Shown: one piece after another, positions 1 to 9,268 of the stretch
Numbering within the stretch: the stretch's first letter is position 1
Layout of the letters: the number at the start of each line of letters is the position of its first letter
Source: Arthrobacter agilis
Lineage (GTDB): Bacteria > Actinomycetota > Actinomycetes > Actinomycetales > Micrococcaceae
Direction of reading: 5' to 3'
DNA length: 64,000 nt
NCBI RefSeq assembly: GCF_030816075.1
Contig: NZ_JAUSXO010000001.1
Location: 558,001-622,000 of the forward strand
Notes under the pieces: generated by a model
Database searches by the model: none
Seen by the model: only the letters and a program-made list of their open reading frames with translations
What the model was told of the DNA's origin: nothing
Translations under genes and position numbers: made by a program

Positions 1-1
1 T

Positions 2-2071
2 CACGCCTCGGCCACGGGGGAGCTGGTGCTCCGCGACGGCGTGTGGTGCCTCACGGGCCGCTTCCATCCTCCCGGCCCGCCGTTGCTGGACCTGGCGAAG
101 ACACTCCTTCAGGGACTCAGCGAGCAGGAACGGACGGCGTACGAGGCCGTGTCCCTCAGCGGAGGGCTCACCTCGGCGCGGCTGGCGCGGCTCGTGGAGG
201 ACGCCGTGGCGCAGCAGCTGCTGCGGCGCGGACTCCTGCGCAGTCCAGGATCACCCACCGGGCTGCTCAGGGTGGCGCATCCCATGATGACGCGCGTCAT
301 GCGGGCCCTGGTGCCCGCCGGGCGCAGTGCCGGGCTGCGCCGGCAGGTGTTCGACGACGACGTCACGCTGCCTGCCCTGCAGGACGGGCGGATCGAGTAC
401 CTGAACTGGGCCCTCGACGCCAACGTGCCGGTCCCGGCCACCGTCCTCCTGGAAGCCGCCCGCGCCGCCGCCCACGTCTCCCGCCCGGAGTCCGCCCTGC
501 GGTTCGCGGGTGCGGCGAAGGCCGAGGGCGGGGAGGCCGCATCGGCCGTCGAGGAAGCCCGCGTGCGGGTGACCCTGGGGGAGTACGCGGTGGCCGTCGC
601 CATGCTCGACCAGGTCCTGGCCGGTCCGGCACGGCCCGGCATCCTCGCCGACGCCGCCACGCTCAAGGGTTTGGCCTGCGTACGGCGGGGCGATGACCCG
701 GACACCCTCCACCGCATCGCGGAGGCCTGCGCGGCCCGGCTCGAGGCCGCCGTGCAGCCGGGGCACGACAACCGTCCGACGGCCGCGGAGGAGACGGGGT
801 CCGCTCCGGAGGATCTGACCCTGCTCCACCTGCTCGGCTGGGTCCTCGAGGGGCAGTTCGCCACGGCCCGTACAGAACTGCAGACCCTCGAACACGCCCT
901 GTCCTCCGCGGGGGTTCCACCGGCCGCGCACGTGCCCGTCCTGGTGCTGGCGCTGCGCGGCATGATCGATGGCGCCCTCGGCCTCAGCGATACGGGGCAC
1001 GCGGAGTTGCGGGCGGCGCTCGAGGACGTGGACCGGTCGCAGGGGCGGCTGGAGCACCTCCGCGCTCCCATCGTGGCCCAGTACGTCAGCGTCCTCATGG
1101 GCTCGGGGGACTTCACCACGGCCACGGATGCGCTCGACGAGTACCGCCGTCAGCCCCTGGTGGACCTGAGCTACCTCAGCGGCGCACTCCCCGTGCTGCA
1201 GGCCGTCCTGGAGGTGCGCCGCGGCAAGTTCCGTGCGGCGCTGCGCATCCTCATCCCGGCGCTCGTCTCGCTGCGGCAGGCGGACGCCGAGATGCTGCTG
1301 CCGTACGCGCTCGGCGTCGCGGCCTGGTGTGCGCATTCGCTGGGGGAGAAGGACGCCGCGGACGCCTTCGAGCTGGAGTTCACGCAGGTATCTAGTACCG
1401 GCAGCCGTCCCATGCTGCTCGTGGCCCGCGCATACTTGGCAGCGGCCAACTCCGGCAGCTCCGAGGGGGGCCACGACCTCGACGCGCTCCGCGACCTGGC
1501 CGAGACCGCCGGGGCGGCGCCGTTCCCAGCCACCGAGAAGGACACCCTCGAACTGCTGGTGTCCCTCGGGGACACGGAACGGGCGTGGCGCCTCGCCGAA
1601 CTCGCCGACCGGTTTGAGGGGGCGGAGGCGCAGGTCCTCTCGCAGTACGCCCACGCACTGACCGCTGCGGACCCCGACGCACTGCTGCTCGCCGCCGACA
1701 AGGCGGAGAGTATCCAGAAGGTCCCGCTCGCGGCGGACGCCTCGGCCCGGGCCATGCGCCTGTACGCGGACAAGGGGGATGTGAGGGCCCGGCGCCTCGC
1801 CCTGCGGTCCATGCGCCGGCGGCAGTCACTGCTGGAGGGCGTACTGCCGCACGAAGAGGGTGACACACGCAGTTCGCACGAACTGACGTCGAGGGAGCGC
1901 GAGATCGCGAAGCTCGCCGCGGAGGGCGCCACGAACCGTGCCATCGCGAGGATCCTGGTCCTGTCCACGCGCACGGTCGAGGGGCACCTGTATCGCATCT
2001 ACGGGAAGCTCGGCATCACCACGCGCGAGGAGCTCACCGCCGAGTTCTCGGGGGAGCAGGAGCAGCGGTGA
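2..2071 (+). CDS. LAL-type LuxR family transcriptional regulator (3' part)
   Basis: Large DNA-binding regulator of the LAL/MalT-like class (NTPase module, helical repeats, C-terminal LuxR head). Only the last 689 residues are visible: the frame is open from base 2, so the GTG at 26 is probably internal and the ATPase module lies off the left edge. The middle is an Ala/Leu-rich, TPR-like helical region. The last 60 residues are a clear GerE/LuxR helix-turn-helix starting LTSREREIAKLAAEG, with [17 protein letters not shown] as recognition-helix signature. Its layout matches the two LAL genes at 29681-34839 on the other side of the glycan genes, which suggests a shared origin. Target genes are unknown. 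The neighbouring glycan and wall-protein genes are a guess only. Confidence 0.9.
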   Translation, partial: HASATGELVLRDGVWCLTGRFHPPGPPLLDLAKTLLQGLSEQERTAYEAVSLSGGLTSARLARLVEDAVAQQLLRRGLLRSPGSPTGLLRVAHPMMTRVMRALVPAGRSAGLRRQVFDDDVTLPALQDGRIEYLNWALDANVPVPATVLLEAARAAAHVSRPESALRFAGAAKAEGGEAASAVEEARVRVTLGEYAVAVAMLDQVLAGPARPGILADAATLKGLACVRRGDDPDTLHRIAEACAARLEAAVQPGHDNRPTAAEETGSAPEDLTLLHLLGWVLEGQFATARTELQTLEHALSSAGVPPAAHVPVLVLALRGMIDGALGLSDTGHAELRAALEDVDRSQGRLEHLRAPIVAQYVSVLMGSGDFTTATDALDEYRRQPLVDLSYLSGALPVLQAVLEVRRGKFRAALRILIPALVSLRQADAEMLLPYALGVAAWCAHSLGEKDAADAFELEFTQVSSTGSRPMLLVARAYLAAANSGSSEGGHDLDALRDLAETAGAAPFPATEKDTLELLVSLGDTERAWRLAELADRFEGAEAQVLSQYAHALTAADPDALLLAADKAESIQKVPLAADASARAMRLYADKGDVRARRLALRSMRRRQSLLEGVLPHEEGDTRSSHELTSREREIAKLAAEGATNRAIARILVLSTRTVEGHLYRIYGKLGITTREELTAEFSGEQEQR

Positions 2072-2440
2072 CAGCCGGTCCGTCCACGTAGTCGCGGATC
2101 TTCGGCGAGTAGCGTTCTCCGCAACTCCGGGTACTTGCGGGCCAAAAACAAGGCCTTCGTACTCGTGAGAGGTATGCAAGGGATACGTAATGTTGCACTT
2201 GTTGGAGCAAGGGTGGTCCAGCAGCAGGGCTCATGCCCTCACCCGAGTGAAGGCGGGTCCCGGACTGGGGCCAGCGGCATAGGAGTCTTCTTGAGACCGA
2301 GACTTCGTCCCCAGCTGTCGCTGGCCCCTTCCTCCGGATTCAGGGCAACCTGACATACGCGGAGCGCAAAGAAGGGCCGGAGCAGAAGCTCCGGCCCTTC
2401 TTTCGTGAACTGAGTACTCAGTACTGCGTGGTGCCAGGTG
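2072..2440. other. intergenic region
   Basis: No convincing gene. It separates the plus-strand LAL gene from the convergent minus-strand wall-protein gene and holds the strong hairpin at 2371-2400. Short frames here lack recognisable protein features. Confidence 0.6.
2371..2400. terminator. bidirectional Rho-independent terminator
   Basis: Perfect 13-bp inverted repeat GAAGGGCCGGAGC (2371-2383) and its complement (2388-2400) around an AGAA loop. It is followed by TTT on the plus strand and preceded by AAA, so it can also act on the minus strand. It lies between convergent genes and fits the end of the wall-protein gene at 2441. Confidence 0.85.
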
Positions 2441-3064
2441 TTACGCCTCGGCGGAGCGGCGGCGAGCAACAACGATGCTGCCGGCACCCAGGCCGAGTGC
2501 ACCGATGCCTGCAGCGCCCCAGAGGAGCATCGCGGAATCGATACCGGTGTTGGCGAGGCCGTTCGACGCGGAGGTCGTGCCGCCGGTGGTGCCACCGGCG
2601 ACGGTTCCGCCGGCTGCGTTGGCGGTGTCGACGACGACGGTTGCCGTGATCGGAGCGGCAGGGGTGCCGTCAGCTGCAGCGGCGCTCAGCGTGTAGGTGC
2701 CCTCTTCCGTGAGCTTCACCGAGTAGGAGAAGCCGCCGTTGGCATCGGCCTTGGTGGTGTCCGTGAGGACGATCGCGTTGAGGACGATCAGGCCGCCGCG
2801 AGCCGAAGCAGCTCCACCGGCGCCGAAGCCTGCAGCGGCCGGCGTGCCGGCGGTGCGATCGACGGTGATGTTGAGCAGTTCACCAGGGGTGAAGTAGCCG
2901 GCAGGGCCACTGAACACGACGGTCTCGCCCGGAGCGGCTGCGGGATCGCTGACCGTGCCGACGGGGGCGGTCGTGTAGTTGGTGATGGGAGCGGCCTGCG
3001 CCGCACCTGCTCCGAGAAGCGCGATGGTTCCGGCGAGGGCCAGGACGGAGGCGGTTTTGTTCAT
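2441..3064 (-). CDS. secreted protein with LANTG cell-wall sorting signal
   Basis: Exported protein of 207 residues of unknown function, probably attached covalently to the cell wall. Residues 1-25 form a classic signal peptide ending AGAAQA. The body is rich in Ala, Gly and Thr and looks like one or two beta-sandwich units. Near the C-terminus LANTG is followed by a hydrophobic helix and the positive tail RRRSAEA, the layout of a sortase substrate; the LAxTG form is typical of class E sortases of actinobacteria. No sortase gene is present in the window. A GGGGAG ribosome site precedes the ATG. It stands alone on the minus strand between the LAL gene and the glycan operon, with a strong terminator after it. 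Confidence 0.85.
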   Translation of the reverse strand: MNKTASVLALAGTIALLGAGAAQAAPITNYTTAPVGTVSDPAAAPGETVVFSGPAGYFTPGELLNITVDRTAGTPAAAGFGAGGAASARGGLIVLNAIVLTDTTKADANGGFSYSVKLTEEGTYTLSAAAADGTPAAPITATVVVDTANAAGGTVAGGTTGGTTSASNGLANTGIDSAMLLWGAAGIGALGLGAGSIVVARRRSAEA

Positions 3065-3335
3065 GAAGATCTCCCCATAAAGGTGTTTGAGACGAGTGAA
3101 ATGCTGAGAGGTGACCGGGCCTTCGTTCCCCTAGTGCCCTGAGCCGACTTTCCTGACCCTATAGCAATCGCACCGATTACTCTAACCGGCGATCATGTTA
3201 CGTGGACGGTGGAAAACCACTACTCGAAACTTACCAAGAAAACATAGGTAGTGGAAGATCCCGAGAGGTCTCGGCGACGATGTAACACAGTGTTCATCTA
3301 CGGCACCCATCGAGTGCTGGTTCAGGCGCGACGTG

Positions 3336-5228
3336 CTAGCCGCAGGACTGCAGGCCCTCCGTCGGCAGGAGTACATCGGCCGGGTCCTGCACCGTGGGAG
3401 TCACGTCGAGCACGGGCTCGGTCTCCTGCACCACCTTGGAGAAGTCCATTTCCAGGGTCGCCGTTTCGCCCGGGCCGAGTTCCGTCGTGAGGATACCCAC
3501 CGGCCGGTTGCCGTGCGCGAAGGATCCGACGGGGACCTCCGCACCATCGACCCGCGCACGCTGCAGAACCGCCTGGGCGGGCCCATAACCAACGGTGTTG
3601 GTTCTCACCCGTCCCGGGTCGACACCGAAGGCGCCGCCACCTGTCACATACTCAGGCAGGCTGGTCGCCGCGTCCGCGGGCGCGGTATTGGTCAGGGTCA
3701 CTTTGACCGTATACAGGGAGTACCCATCACCCGGGCAGCTCTTCACCAGCTGCACAGTGCGCCGCACGTAGTAGTCCATCTTCGCGCCCGTGCCGTCGTT
3801 GAAATACACGCCGAAGGCCGCGCCACCAGCCGCGGGCCCGAGCGCAGCGCCGCCAAGGTCGGTCTGGGCGAGGAGGTCCTGCTCTTCCGATGATGCTGAC
3901 CATACGTACAAGCGGCCTTGCCCAGCACTGGTCACCAGGGCGTCGATAAGCTGCTTGCCATCTCCCTGTACGTCGGTCAGCGCACCGAAAACCTTGCCGG
4001 CTACCGCTGCGAAGTAGGCGTCCTGCAGGACAGGTTCCTCGATCTGCGCATACACGTCGGAAAGGAGAGTGGGCACCACATTGGTGGAATCGAGCGCTGT
4101 CGGCAGTTCCGTCTCCGCGAGTAGGGAGTCAATGGCGGGATCACCGAAGCTGCCCAGCTCCACAGGCCCAGTGGCAAAGAGGATATTGGCCAGCACCACC
4201 GGATCGAGGGCGATCACTCCATCAATCTGTGATCCCGGGTGGCGATCCTGCCACATCTGCTGCGCAGTCGAGGCGGCGGTGGGAAAGTCGGGGGTGAGGT
4301 TGACGCTCTGCATGAAGGAGGCCATGCGGGAGGAGTAGATTCCCTCCTGCTCCGGGTCCACCTCAAGTGGCGGGCTAAACCTCCCTAGCTCCGTTGCACT
4401 GCCCTGGTCGGTGAGCGAGATGCGTCCATCCTCAACCGTGAGCACAGCCAAGGCTCCGGGAATTCCGCCCGTCGCCCTGACTTCGGCACTGTTCTGCACC
4501 AGCACCAGGTAATTGCGGGTCCCCTCGGCACCCAGCATGGGCGGAAGTAGTTCTGCGGTCTGGGACGCGCCATTTATAGGCCCCCGCGCTTCGTCGAGGG
4601 CCTCAACGGCCTCCTTCAGCGGACCAGCGATCTGCGGCAGCAACTCCGAGCGGTCAATGTCCTCGAGCCGGCCGTAGGACAGGTCCACTGTGGTGGCCGC
4701 AGCGGACAGAGTTGGGGCAATGCCCGCCAGCGGGGCGGTGTCGATGCGCCCGTCTAGAGGTGTGAGCGCGTTCCAGTTCAAGGCGGCAAACTTGTCGACC
4801 ATGGGCGCAACCGCTCGAGTGACGACGTCGTCGGCGGAGATTGTCACCTCGGAGACGGCGCTAAAATTTTGCCCAAAGAAAGGCAACAGTCCGGCAGCTT
4901 TCCACAATGGGTCAGTGCCGGCAGAACGAGCCGCGGTAGTGTGCTCTGTCAACTCATCGGTAACCGCGCTGGCCCGGTCGGTGTCACGAGCGACGACGGC
5001 TGCCTGTAAATCAGGCAGCAGAGACATGCTGCTCGCGAGATTGCTGCGAATTTGCTGTGCTCGGTGCGCCAGCCAACCACCGGTCGCCGCGAGCAACACC
5101 AGCAATACAACGGAGATTATCAGCGGCAAACGGCCACGCTTACGGGTTCGCGCCCTGGAAGTCCCTCTGGTCGACGCCTTCGCTTCGATTTGCGAGGGCG
5201 CGGCGTGGGGCGAGTGTGGGTCAGTCAT
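3336..5228 (-). CDS. DUF4012 family membrane-anchored protein
   Basis: Protein of 630 residues and unknown activity, recognised as a DUF4012 protein, a family common in actinobacterial exopolysaccharide loci. A charged cytoplasmic head rich in Arg/Lys (to about residue 34) is followed by one membrane helix (PLIISVVLLVLLAATGGWL, about 35-53), then a long extracytoplasmic region. That region carries the family-typical stretch LVLVQNSAEVRATGGIPGA and ends in a beta-rich domain. The start ATG at 5228 has AAGGA about 8 bases upstream. It is the last gene of the six-gene minus-strand operon, 37 bases after the priming transferase. A role in polymer assembly or attachment outside the membrane is inferred from context only. 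Confidence 0.85.
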   Translation of the reverse strand: MTDPHSPHAAPSQIEAKASTRGTSRARTRKRGRLPLIISVVLLVLLAATGGWLAHRAQQIRSNLASSMSLLPDLQAAVVARDTDRASAVTDELTEHTTAARSAGTDPLWKAAGLLPFFGQNFSAVSEVTISADDVVTRAVAPMVDKFAALNWNALTPLDGRIDTAPLAGIAPTLSAAATTVDLSYGRLEDIDRSELLPQIAGPLKEAVEALDEARGPINGASQTAELLPPMLGAEGTRNYLVLVQNSAEVRATGGIPGALAVLTVEDGRISLTDQGSATELGRFSPPLEVDPEQEGIYSSRMASFMQSVNLTPDFPTAASTAQQMWQDRHPGSQIDGVIALDPVVLANILFATGPVELGSFGDPAIDSLLAETELPTALDSTNVVPTLLSDVYAQIEEPVLQDAYFAAVAGKVFGALTDVQGDGKQLIDALVTSAGQGRLYVWSASSEEQDLLAQTDLGGAALGPAAGGAAFGVYFNDGTGAKMDYYVRRTVQLVKSCPGDGYSLYTVKVTLTNTAPADAATSLPEYVTGGGAFGVDPGRVRTNTVGYGPAQAVLQRARVDGAEVPVGSFAHGNRPVGILTTELGPGETATLEMDFSKVVQETEPVLDVTPTVQDPADVLLPTEGLQSCG

Positions 5229-5265
5229 TCAAACGGTCCTTCTTGGAAGTGGCTCGAGGGTCAAT

Positions 5266-6654
5266 TTAGAAGGCACCGTGACGGCTGATTACGGCTTTGA
5301 ACGTACGCAGCAATATGGTCAGATCGCCAAGGAAGGACCAGTTCTCTACGTAGTAGAGATCGAGTCGGACCGTTTCGTCCCAGGAAAGCAGGGACCGTCC
5401 GCTGACCTGCCACAGACCGGTCATACCGGGGCGGACCAGGAGCCGGCGGTGGGCGCGGATGTCGTAGCGTTCCACCTCGGCTGCCAGGGGAGGACGCGGG
5501 CCTACCAGGGACATGGATCCCCCAACGACGTTGAACAGCTGCGGCAGTTCATCGAGACTGAATTTCCGCAAAACCCGGCCTACCCGCGTGACCCTTGGGT
5601 CGTTCCTGAGCTTGAACAGCACCTCGTTGCCTTCGTGGCTTTCTCGAAGTCGCTCCAATTTCGCCTCTGCGTCCACCACCATCGACCGGAACTTAAACAT
5701 CCGGAAACGTTCGCCCGCGGTGCCTACCCGTTCCTGACGGAACAGGATAGGACCCGGCGAATCGAGTCGCACGAGTAGTGCAATCCCAGTCAGTAGCGGG
5801 GACGCCGCGACGATCAGAAGTGCGGCACCGATGATGTCGGTGGTCCTCTTGACAAAGCGCTGCCCTTTTTCGAGATTGGGGGTTGAAACGTGGATCAGCG
5901 GGAGACCAGCAACGGGACGGGTATGGATGCGAGGACCGGCGACGTCGGTCAGGGCGGGCGCCATGATAAGGCGGATGTTCAGGTCGGCGAGTGCCCAGCC
6001 AAGAGCTCGAATGGTTTCGGGTGCGAGTTGCATACTGCTCGATAGCGCTACCGCGTCGGGACCAAATGCCTTGATATCGGAGATGATGGCGTCAGCTTCA
6101 ACAGCTCTCCCGATGACACGCAGATCGAGGTGTTCAGTTGTGCTCGCGCCTAGCTCGACACCAGGGAGGTACGCGCCCACCGGAATGTAGCCCGCCATTG
6201 GCTGCGCACGCAGAGAATCGGCGAGATGCTGTACGCCGCTTGAACTGCCGACCACCAGCACGCGAAGGGAGCTTCGACCGTGTTCGCGCTCAATATGTAG
6301 GAAGCGGCGCACGATAGCGCGCGACAGCAGCAGCATGATGAGGCCCGCTGGAAGAGCGACTCCTACGTAGCCACGGGCCGTGTCGAGTTGCAACGCGTAG
6401 CTGACGATAGCGACGAGGCCAAAGAGTATTAGCGAGGCGCTGACCACTCTCTTGTACTCCTCAGTGCCGTGTCCTAGCACTGTGGCTTCCCGACTGCCCC
6501 TGAGGGAGAGCATCGCCCACCAGCCCGCTGCGAGGATCAGCGACAGCACCACGTAAGGCTGCTCGCTCGCGCTCAACCGCTCCGTCTCGGGGACCCCGAA
6601 CCGAAGGATTAGCGCACCAACGGTAGCCCATAGAACTACGGCAGCGTCAACCAC
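5266..6654 (-). CDS. polyprenyl-phosphate sugar-1-phosphate transferase (priming enzyme)
   Basis: Starts repeat-unit synthesis by moving a sugar-1-phosphate onto undecaprenyl phosphate (WbaP/CpsE-like, bacterial sugar transferase family). The N-terminal half has about four membrane helices and a CoA-binding-like nucleotide fold (VLVVGSSSGVQHLADSL). The C-terminal third is the catalytic domain: helix DIIGAALLIVAASPLL, then FKFRSM, DELPQLFNVVGGSMSLVGPRP split across the active site, and PGMTGLWQVSGRS. The GTG at 6654 is the only standard start, but the frame stays open upstream to about 6790 and encodes WTQRYGRRLAVVDAAVV, which resembles the real N-terminus of such enzymes. A non-standard start (CTG at 6714 or ATC at 6702) is therefore possible. 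Confidence 0.9.
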   Translation of the reverse strand: MVDAAVVLWATVGALILRFGVPETERLSASEQPYVVLSLILAAGWWAMLSLRGSREATVLGHGTEEYKRVVSASLILFGLVAIVSYALQLDTARGYVGVALPAGLIMLLLSRAIVRRFLHIEREHGRSSLRVLVVGSSSGVQHLADSLRAQPMAGYIPVGAYLPGVELGASTTEHLDLRVIGRAVEADAIISDIKAFGPDAVALSSSMQLAPETIRALGWALADLNIRLIMAPALTDVAGPRIHTRPVAGLPLIHVSTPNLEKGQRFVKRTTDIIGAALLIVAASPLLTGIALLVRLDSPGPILFRQERVGTAGERFRMFKFRSMVVDAEAKLERLRESHEGNEVLFKLRNDPRVTRVGRVLRKFSLDELPQLFNVVGGSMSLVGPRPPLAAEVERYDIRAHRRLLVRPGMTGLWQVSGRSLLSWDETVRLDLYYVENWSFLGDLTILLRTFKAVISRHGAF

Positions 6655-6755
6655 GGCTAGCCGTCGTCCGTAGCGCTGCGTCCAGCCAGTCTTTTCTTTG
6701 ATCTCCGACCCCAGTTTCCAGACCCCAAGCGCGCCACCCAGTCGTGGCGGGCTAG

Positions 6756-8216
6756 TTACTTGTTTTGAGACGAAACCCCAAAAATACGCTCGTCAAAGTC
6801 AGAAGGATTGTCATTGTTAGGCCGCCGAGTAACAGGTTGCGCTTCCTCCATCGCGGGCGTGGTCACCGAGTCATATGAATAGTAGCTATAGGCATACGCG
6901 TCGGGCCCCTTGCTGGGCAATAGATTGATGACGATACCGAGCAGATCCGCGTCGACCATCTCAAGGTTGCTAAGAGACTTCTGCAGATCGGGAAGCCTTA
7001 CTTTAGAAGACCCAACGACGAGCACGACGCCACCGACCTGCTGCGCGAGTACGGCAGCATCAGTTACGGGAAGTAGGGGAGGAGCATCAATGATGACTGC
7101 ATCGAATTTCTGCTCGAGGCGCGTAATGAGTTGCTTCATGGCATCGGAGCCCAGTAGCTCGCTGGGGTTGGGCGGGACTTGCCCGGCAGTCAGAATGTAC
7201 AGCTCGTCAGAACCCCAAGGTTGAAGGAGGTCCTCAACATCGGCTCGACCGATCAGGGCCGTCGTCAGTCCTGCATTGCGCTCCAGCCCAAGATACTCGT
7301 CCACCCGCGGCCGTCGGAGGTCGGCATCCACGAGCACCACTGACTGGCCCCCTTGGGCGATGGCGATTGCCAGGTTCGTGGCCGTGGTGCTCTTGCCCTC
7401 GCCAGGAAGTGAAGAGGTGACGAGCACTGCTTTCGACTTGTGACTGACATGGGCAAACTGTAGGTTCGTTCGAATTTGGCGGAAGGATTCGGCGCGAGGG
7501 CTTTGTGGCGGCGCTTGGGTGAGAAGTGGTTTTTTCTGCGCGTCAGTGTCGAATGAGATTCCACCGAGCAGCGGTGCATCGCTAATCCGACGGATGTCGG
7601 ATTCTCGGCGGACGCGGGTATCTAGCGTCGTCCTCAGGATCGCTGATCCGAGTCCGATCGCTAATCCAACAAGAAGACCGAGCGCGAGGTTAAGCCGGGT
7701 ATTTGGGGCCGACGGATGCGAAGGAGCCGTCGCAGGCGTGATTACGGTCAAGTTAACCGGCGATGGCCCGCCCTCAGTAGGACTTTCAAGACTCCCGACC
7801 GATTGGACAAGGCTGTCGGCCGTCGCCTGAGCGATGGCAGCGGCTTGAACCGGGGATGTGTCCTCCACCGCGATAGTGATGATGACCGTGTTCAGATCAG
7901 CAGTGGCCGTGACTTTGCCTGCAAGTTCCGCGGCAGTCACATCGAGGCCGAGTGACTCGACGACGGGCTGCAGTACCAAGGGCTCGGCGACTGTCTCGAC
8001 ATACGACTGAACCCGCGCCTGAGTAAAAGTATTGCCTTGCTGCAGTTCCTGCACGCTGCCCGAGCTTTGAATCGCCACAAAAAGTTTAGTTTCGGCCGTA
8101 TAGGTGGGACGAACAGCGAATGAGGCAAGGGCTCCGACGAGTATGCCGACGATGGAACAGACCGTGATCAGCAGCCAATTACGCCGCAAGATCCGAAGAT
8201 AATCATTCAGCTCCAA
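6756..8216 (-). CDS. Wzz-type chain-length regulator fused to BY-type tyrosine kinase
   Basis: Controls polymer length and export, cycling through tyrosine autophosphorylation. Residues 1-195 form the Wzz domain with two membrane helices (about 15-37 and 174-192). The remainder is a cytoplasmic bacterial tyrosine kinase with Walker A SSLPGEGKST (Lys about 275), a Walker A'-like VVLVDADLRRP, Walker B VIIDAPP, and a C-terminal tyrosine cluster YAYSYYSY (about 440-447). I prefer the TTG start at 8216: GAGAGG lies 6 bases upstream and the protein then begins ELNDYLRILRRNW, as Wzz proteins usually do. The ATG at 8237 has no ribosome site. The probable partner phosphatase is at 18848-19423. Confidence 0.92.
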   Translation of the reverse strand: MELNDYLRILRRNWLLITVCSIVGILVGALASFAVRPTYTAETKLFVAIQSSGSVQELQQGNTFTQARVQSYVETVAEPLVLQPVVESLGLDVTAAELAGKVTATADLNTVIITIAVEDTSPVQAAAIAQATADSLVQSVGSLESPTEGGPSPVNLTVITPATAPSHPSAPNTRLNLALGLLVGLAIGLGSAILRTTLDTRVRRESDIRRISDAPLLGGISFDTDAQKKPLLTQAPPQSPRAESFRQIRTNLQFAHVSHKSKAVLVTSSLPGEGKSTTATNLAIAIAQGGQSVVLVDADLRRPRVDEYLGLERNAGLTTALIGRADVEDLLQPWGSDELYILTAGQVPPNPSELLGSDAMKQLITRLEQKFDAVIIDAPPLLPVTDAAVLAQQVGGVVLVVGSSKVRLPDLQKSLSNLEMVDADLLGIVINLLPSKGPDAYAYSYYSYDSVTTPAMEEAQPVTRRPNNDNPSDFDERIFGVSSQNK

Positions 8217-8301
8217 AGGAGACCTCTCTAGATGCATATTGTGCTGCGGGCAGTAACGAGCCCACGCAGCCGAAGTGCCGATAGGGCGCGCTGTTGCCGG
8301 T

Positions 8302-9267
8302 TCAGTTGCGCAAGCCGGACTGGTTGGCGCGATACCAATTGACGGTATCCATGACGCCGTCCTGAAGGTTCATCTTCGCCGTCCATCCCGCGTTGGCTAA
8401 TTTTGATACATCGAGCAACTTTTGAGGCGTCCCGTCGGGTTTACTCGTGTCCCACTCGATGCTGCCCTCGAATCCCACAGCGGAAGCCACGGTCTCCGCA
8501 AGCTCTTTGATAGTGACATCTGACCCGGTGCCAACATTCACTTGCTCGGGCCCGTCATAGTGCTCGAGCAGGTGCAGGCAAGCCTCGGCCATATCGTCAA
8601 CGTGAAGAAATTCGCGTCGCGGCGAGCCGGTGCCCCAGTTCGTAACGGCTGAGTTGCCACTACGAGCCGCTTCATCGTATCGGCGGATGAGGGCCGGCAA
8701 AACGTGTGAGCCTTCCGGCGAAAAGTTGTCGCCAGGACCATAGAGGTTGGTGGGCATCGCGGAAATCCATGGCAGTCCGTACTGGCGACGGACGGCTTGG
8801 ACATGCATGATTCCGGCAATCTTGGCGATGGCGTACGCGTCGTTTGTAGGTTCGAGGTGCCCAGTGAGCAAGGAGTCCTCACGAATGGGCTGTGGTGCCA
8901 ATTTGGGGTAGATACAGGAGGAGCCCAGGAACAACACTCGCTCCACGTTTTGCTCCCGGGCTGCGTCAAGCACGTTCACCTGAATCTGGAGGTTCTCGGT
9001 GAGAAAATCCACGGGGTATGTGTTGTTGGCCAGAATGCCACCAACTTTCGCAGCGGCCAACACCAAGTAGCGGGGCTGAAGGCTCGCCATGTAGCTAGAG
9101 ACGGCGGATCGATCCTTAAGGTCTAGCTCCGACGAAGTCTGCCCATGAAGGTTGGTAAATCCCTCCGATTCCAACTTACGCCAGATTGCCGACCCGACGA
9201 GGCCCCGGTGGCCTGCAATGTAGAAGGGGGCGTCCCGTTCGAGAGGGCCCGGCACAAAGTGCGTCAT
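8302..9267 (-). CDS. fcl: GDP-L-fucose synthase
   Basis: Short-chain dehydrogenase/epimerase of 321 residues making GDP-L-fucose from GDP-4-keto-6-deoxymannose with NADPH. The nucleotide-binding turn AGHRGLVGSAI is near the N-terminus; the catalytic pair is in NDAYAIAKIAG (YxxxK), with the Ser in LFLGSSCIYP. The preferred start is the ATG at 9267: a GGAAGAG ribosome site lies 5 bases upstream and the codon follows the gmd stop by one base. A longer frame reaching into gmd has no such support. Together with gmd it forms the two-step route from GDP-mannose to GDP-L-fucose, so the polymer probably contains fucose. Confidence 0.95.
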   Translation of the reverse strand: MTHFVPGPLERDAPFYIAGHRGLVGSAIWRKLESEGFTNLHGQTSSELDLKDRSAVSSYMASLQPRYLVLAAAKVGGILANNTYPVDFLTENLQIQVNVLDAAREQNVERVLFLGSSCIYPKLAPQPIREDSLLTGHLEPTNDAYAIAKIAGIMHVQAVRRQYGLPWISAMPTNLYGPGDNFSPEGSHVLPALIRRYDEAARSGNSAVTNWGTGSPRREFLHVDDMAEACLHLLEHYDGPEQVNVGTGSDVTIKELAETVASAVGFEGSIEWDTSKPDGTPQKLLDVSKLANAGWTAKMNLQDGVMDTVNWYRANQSGLRN

Positions 9268-9268
9268 A

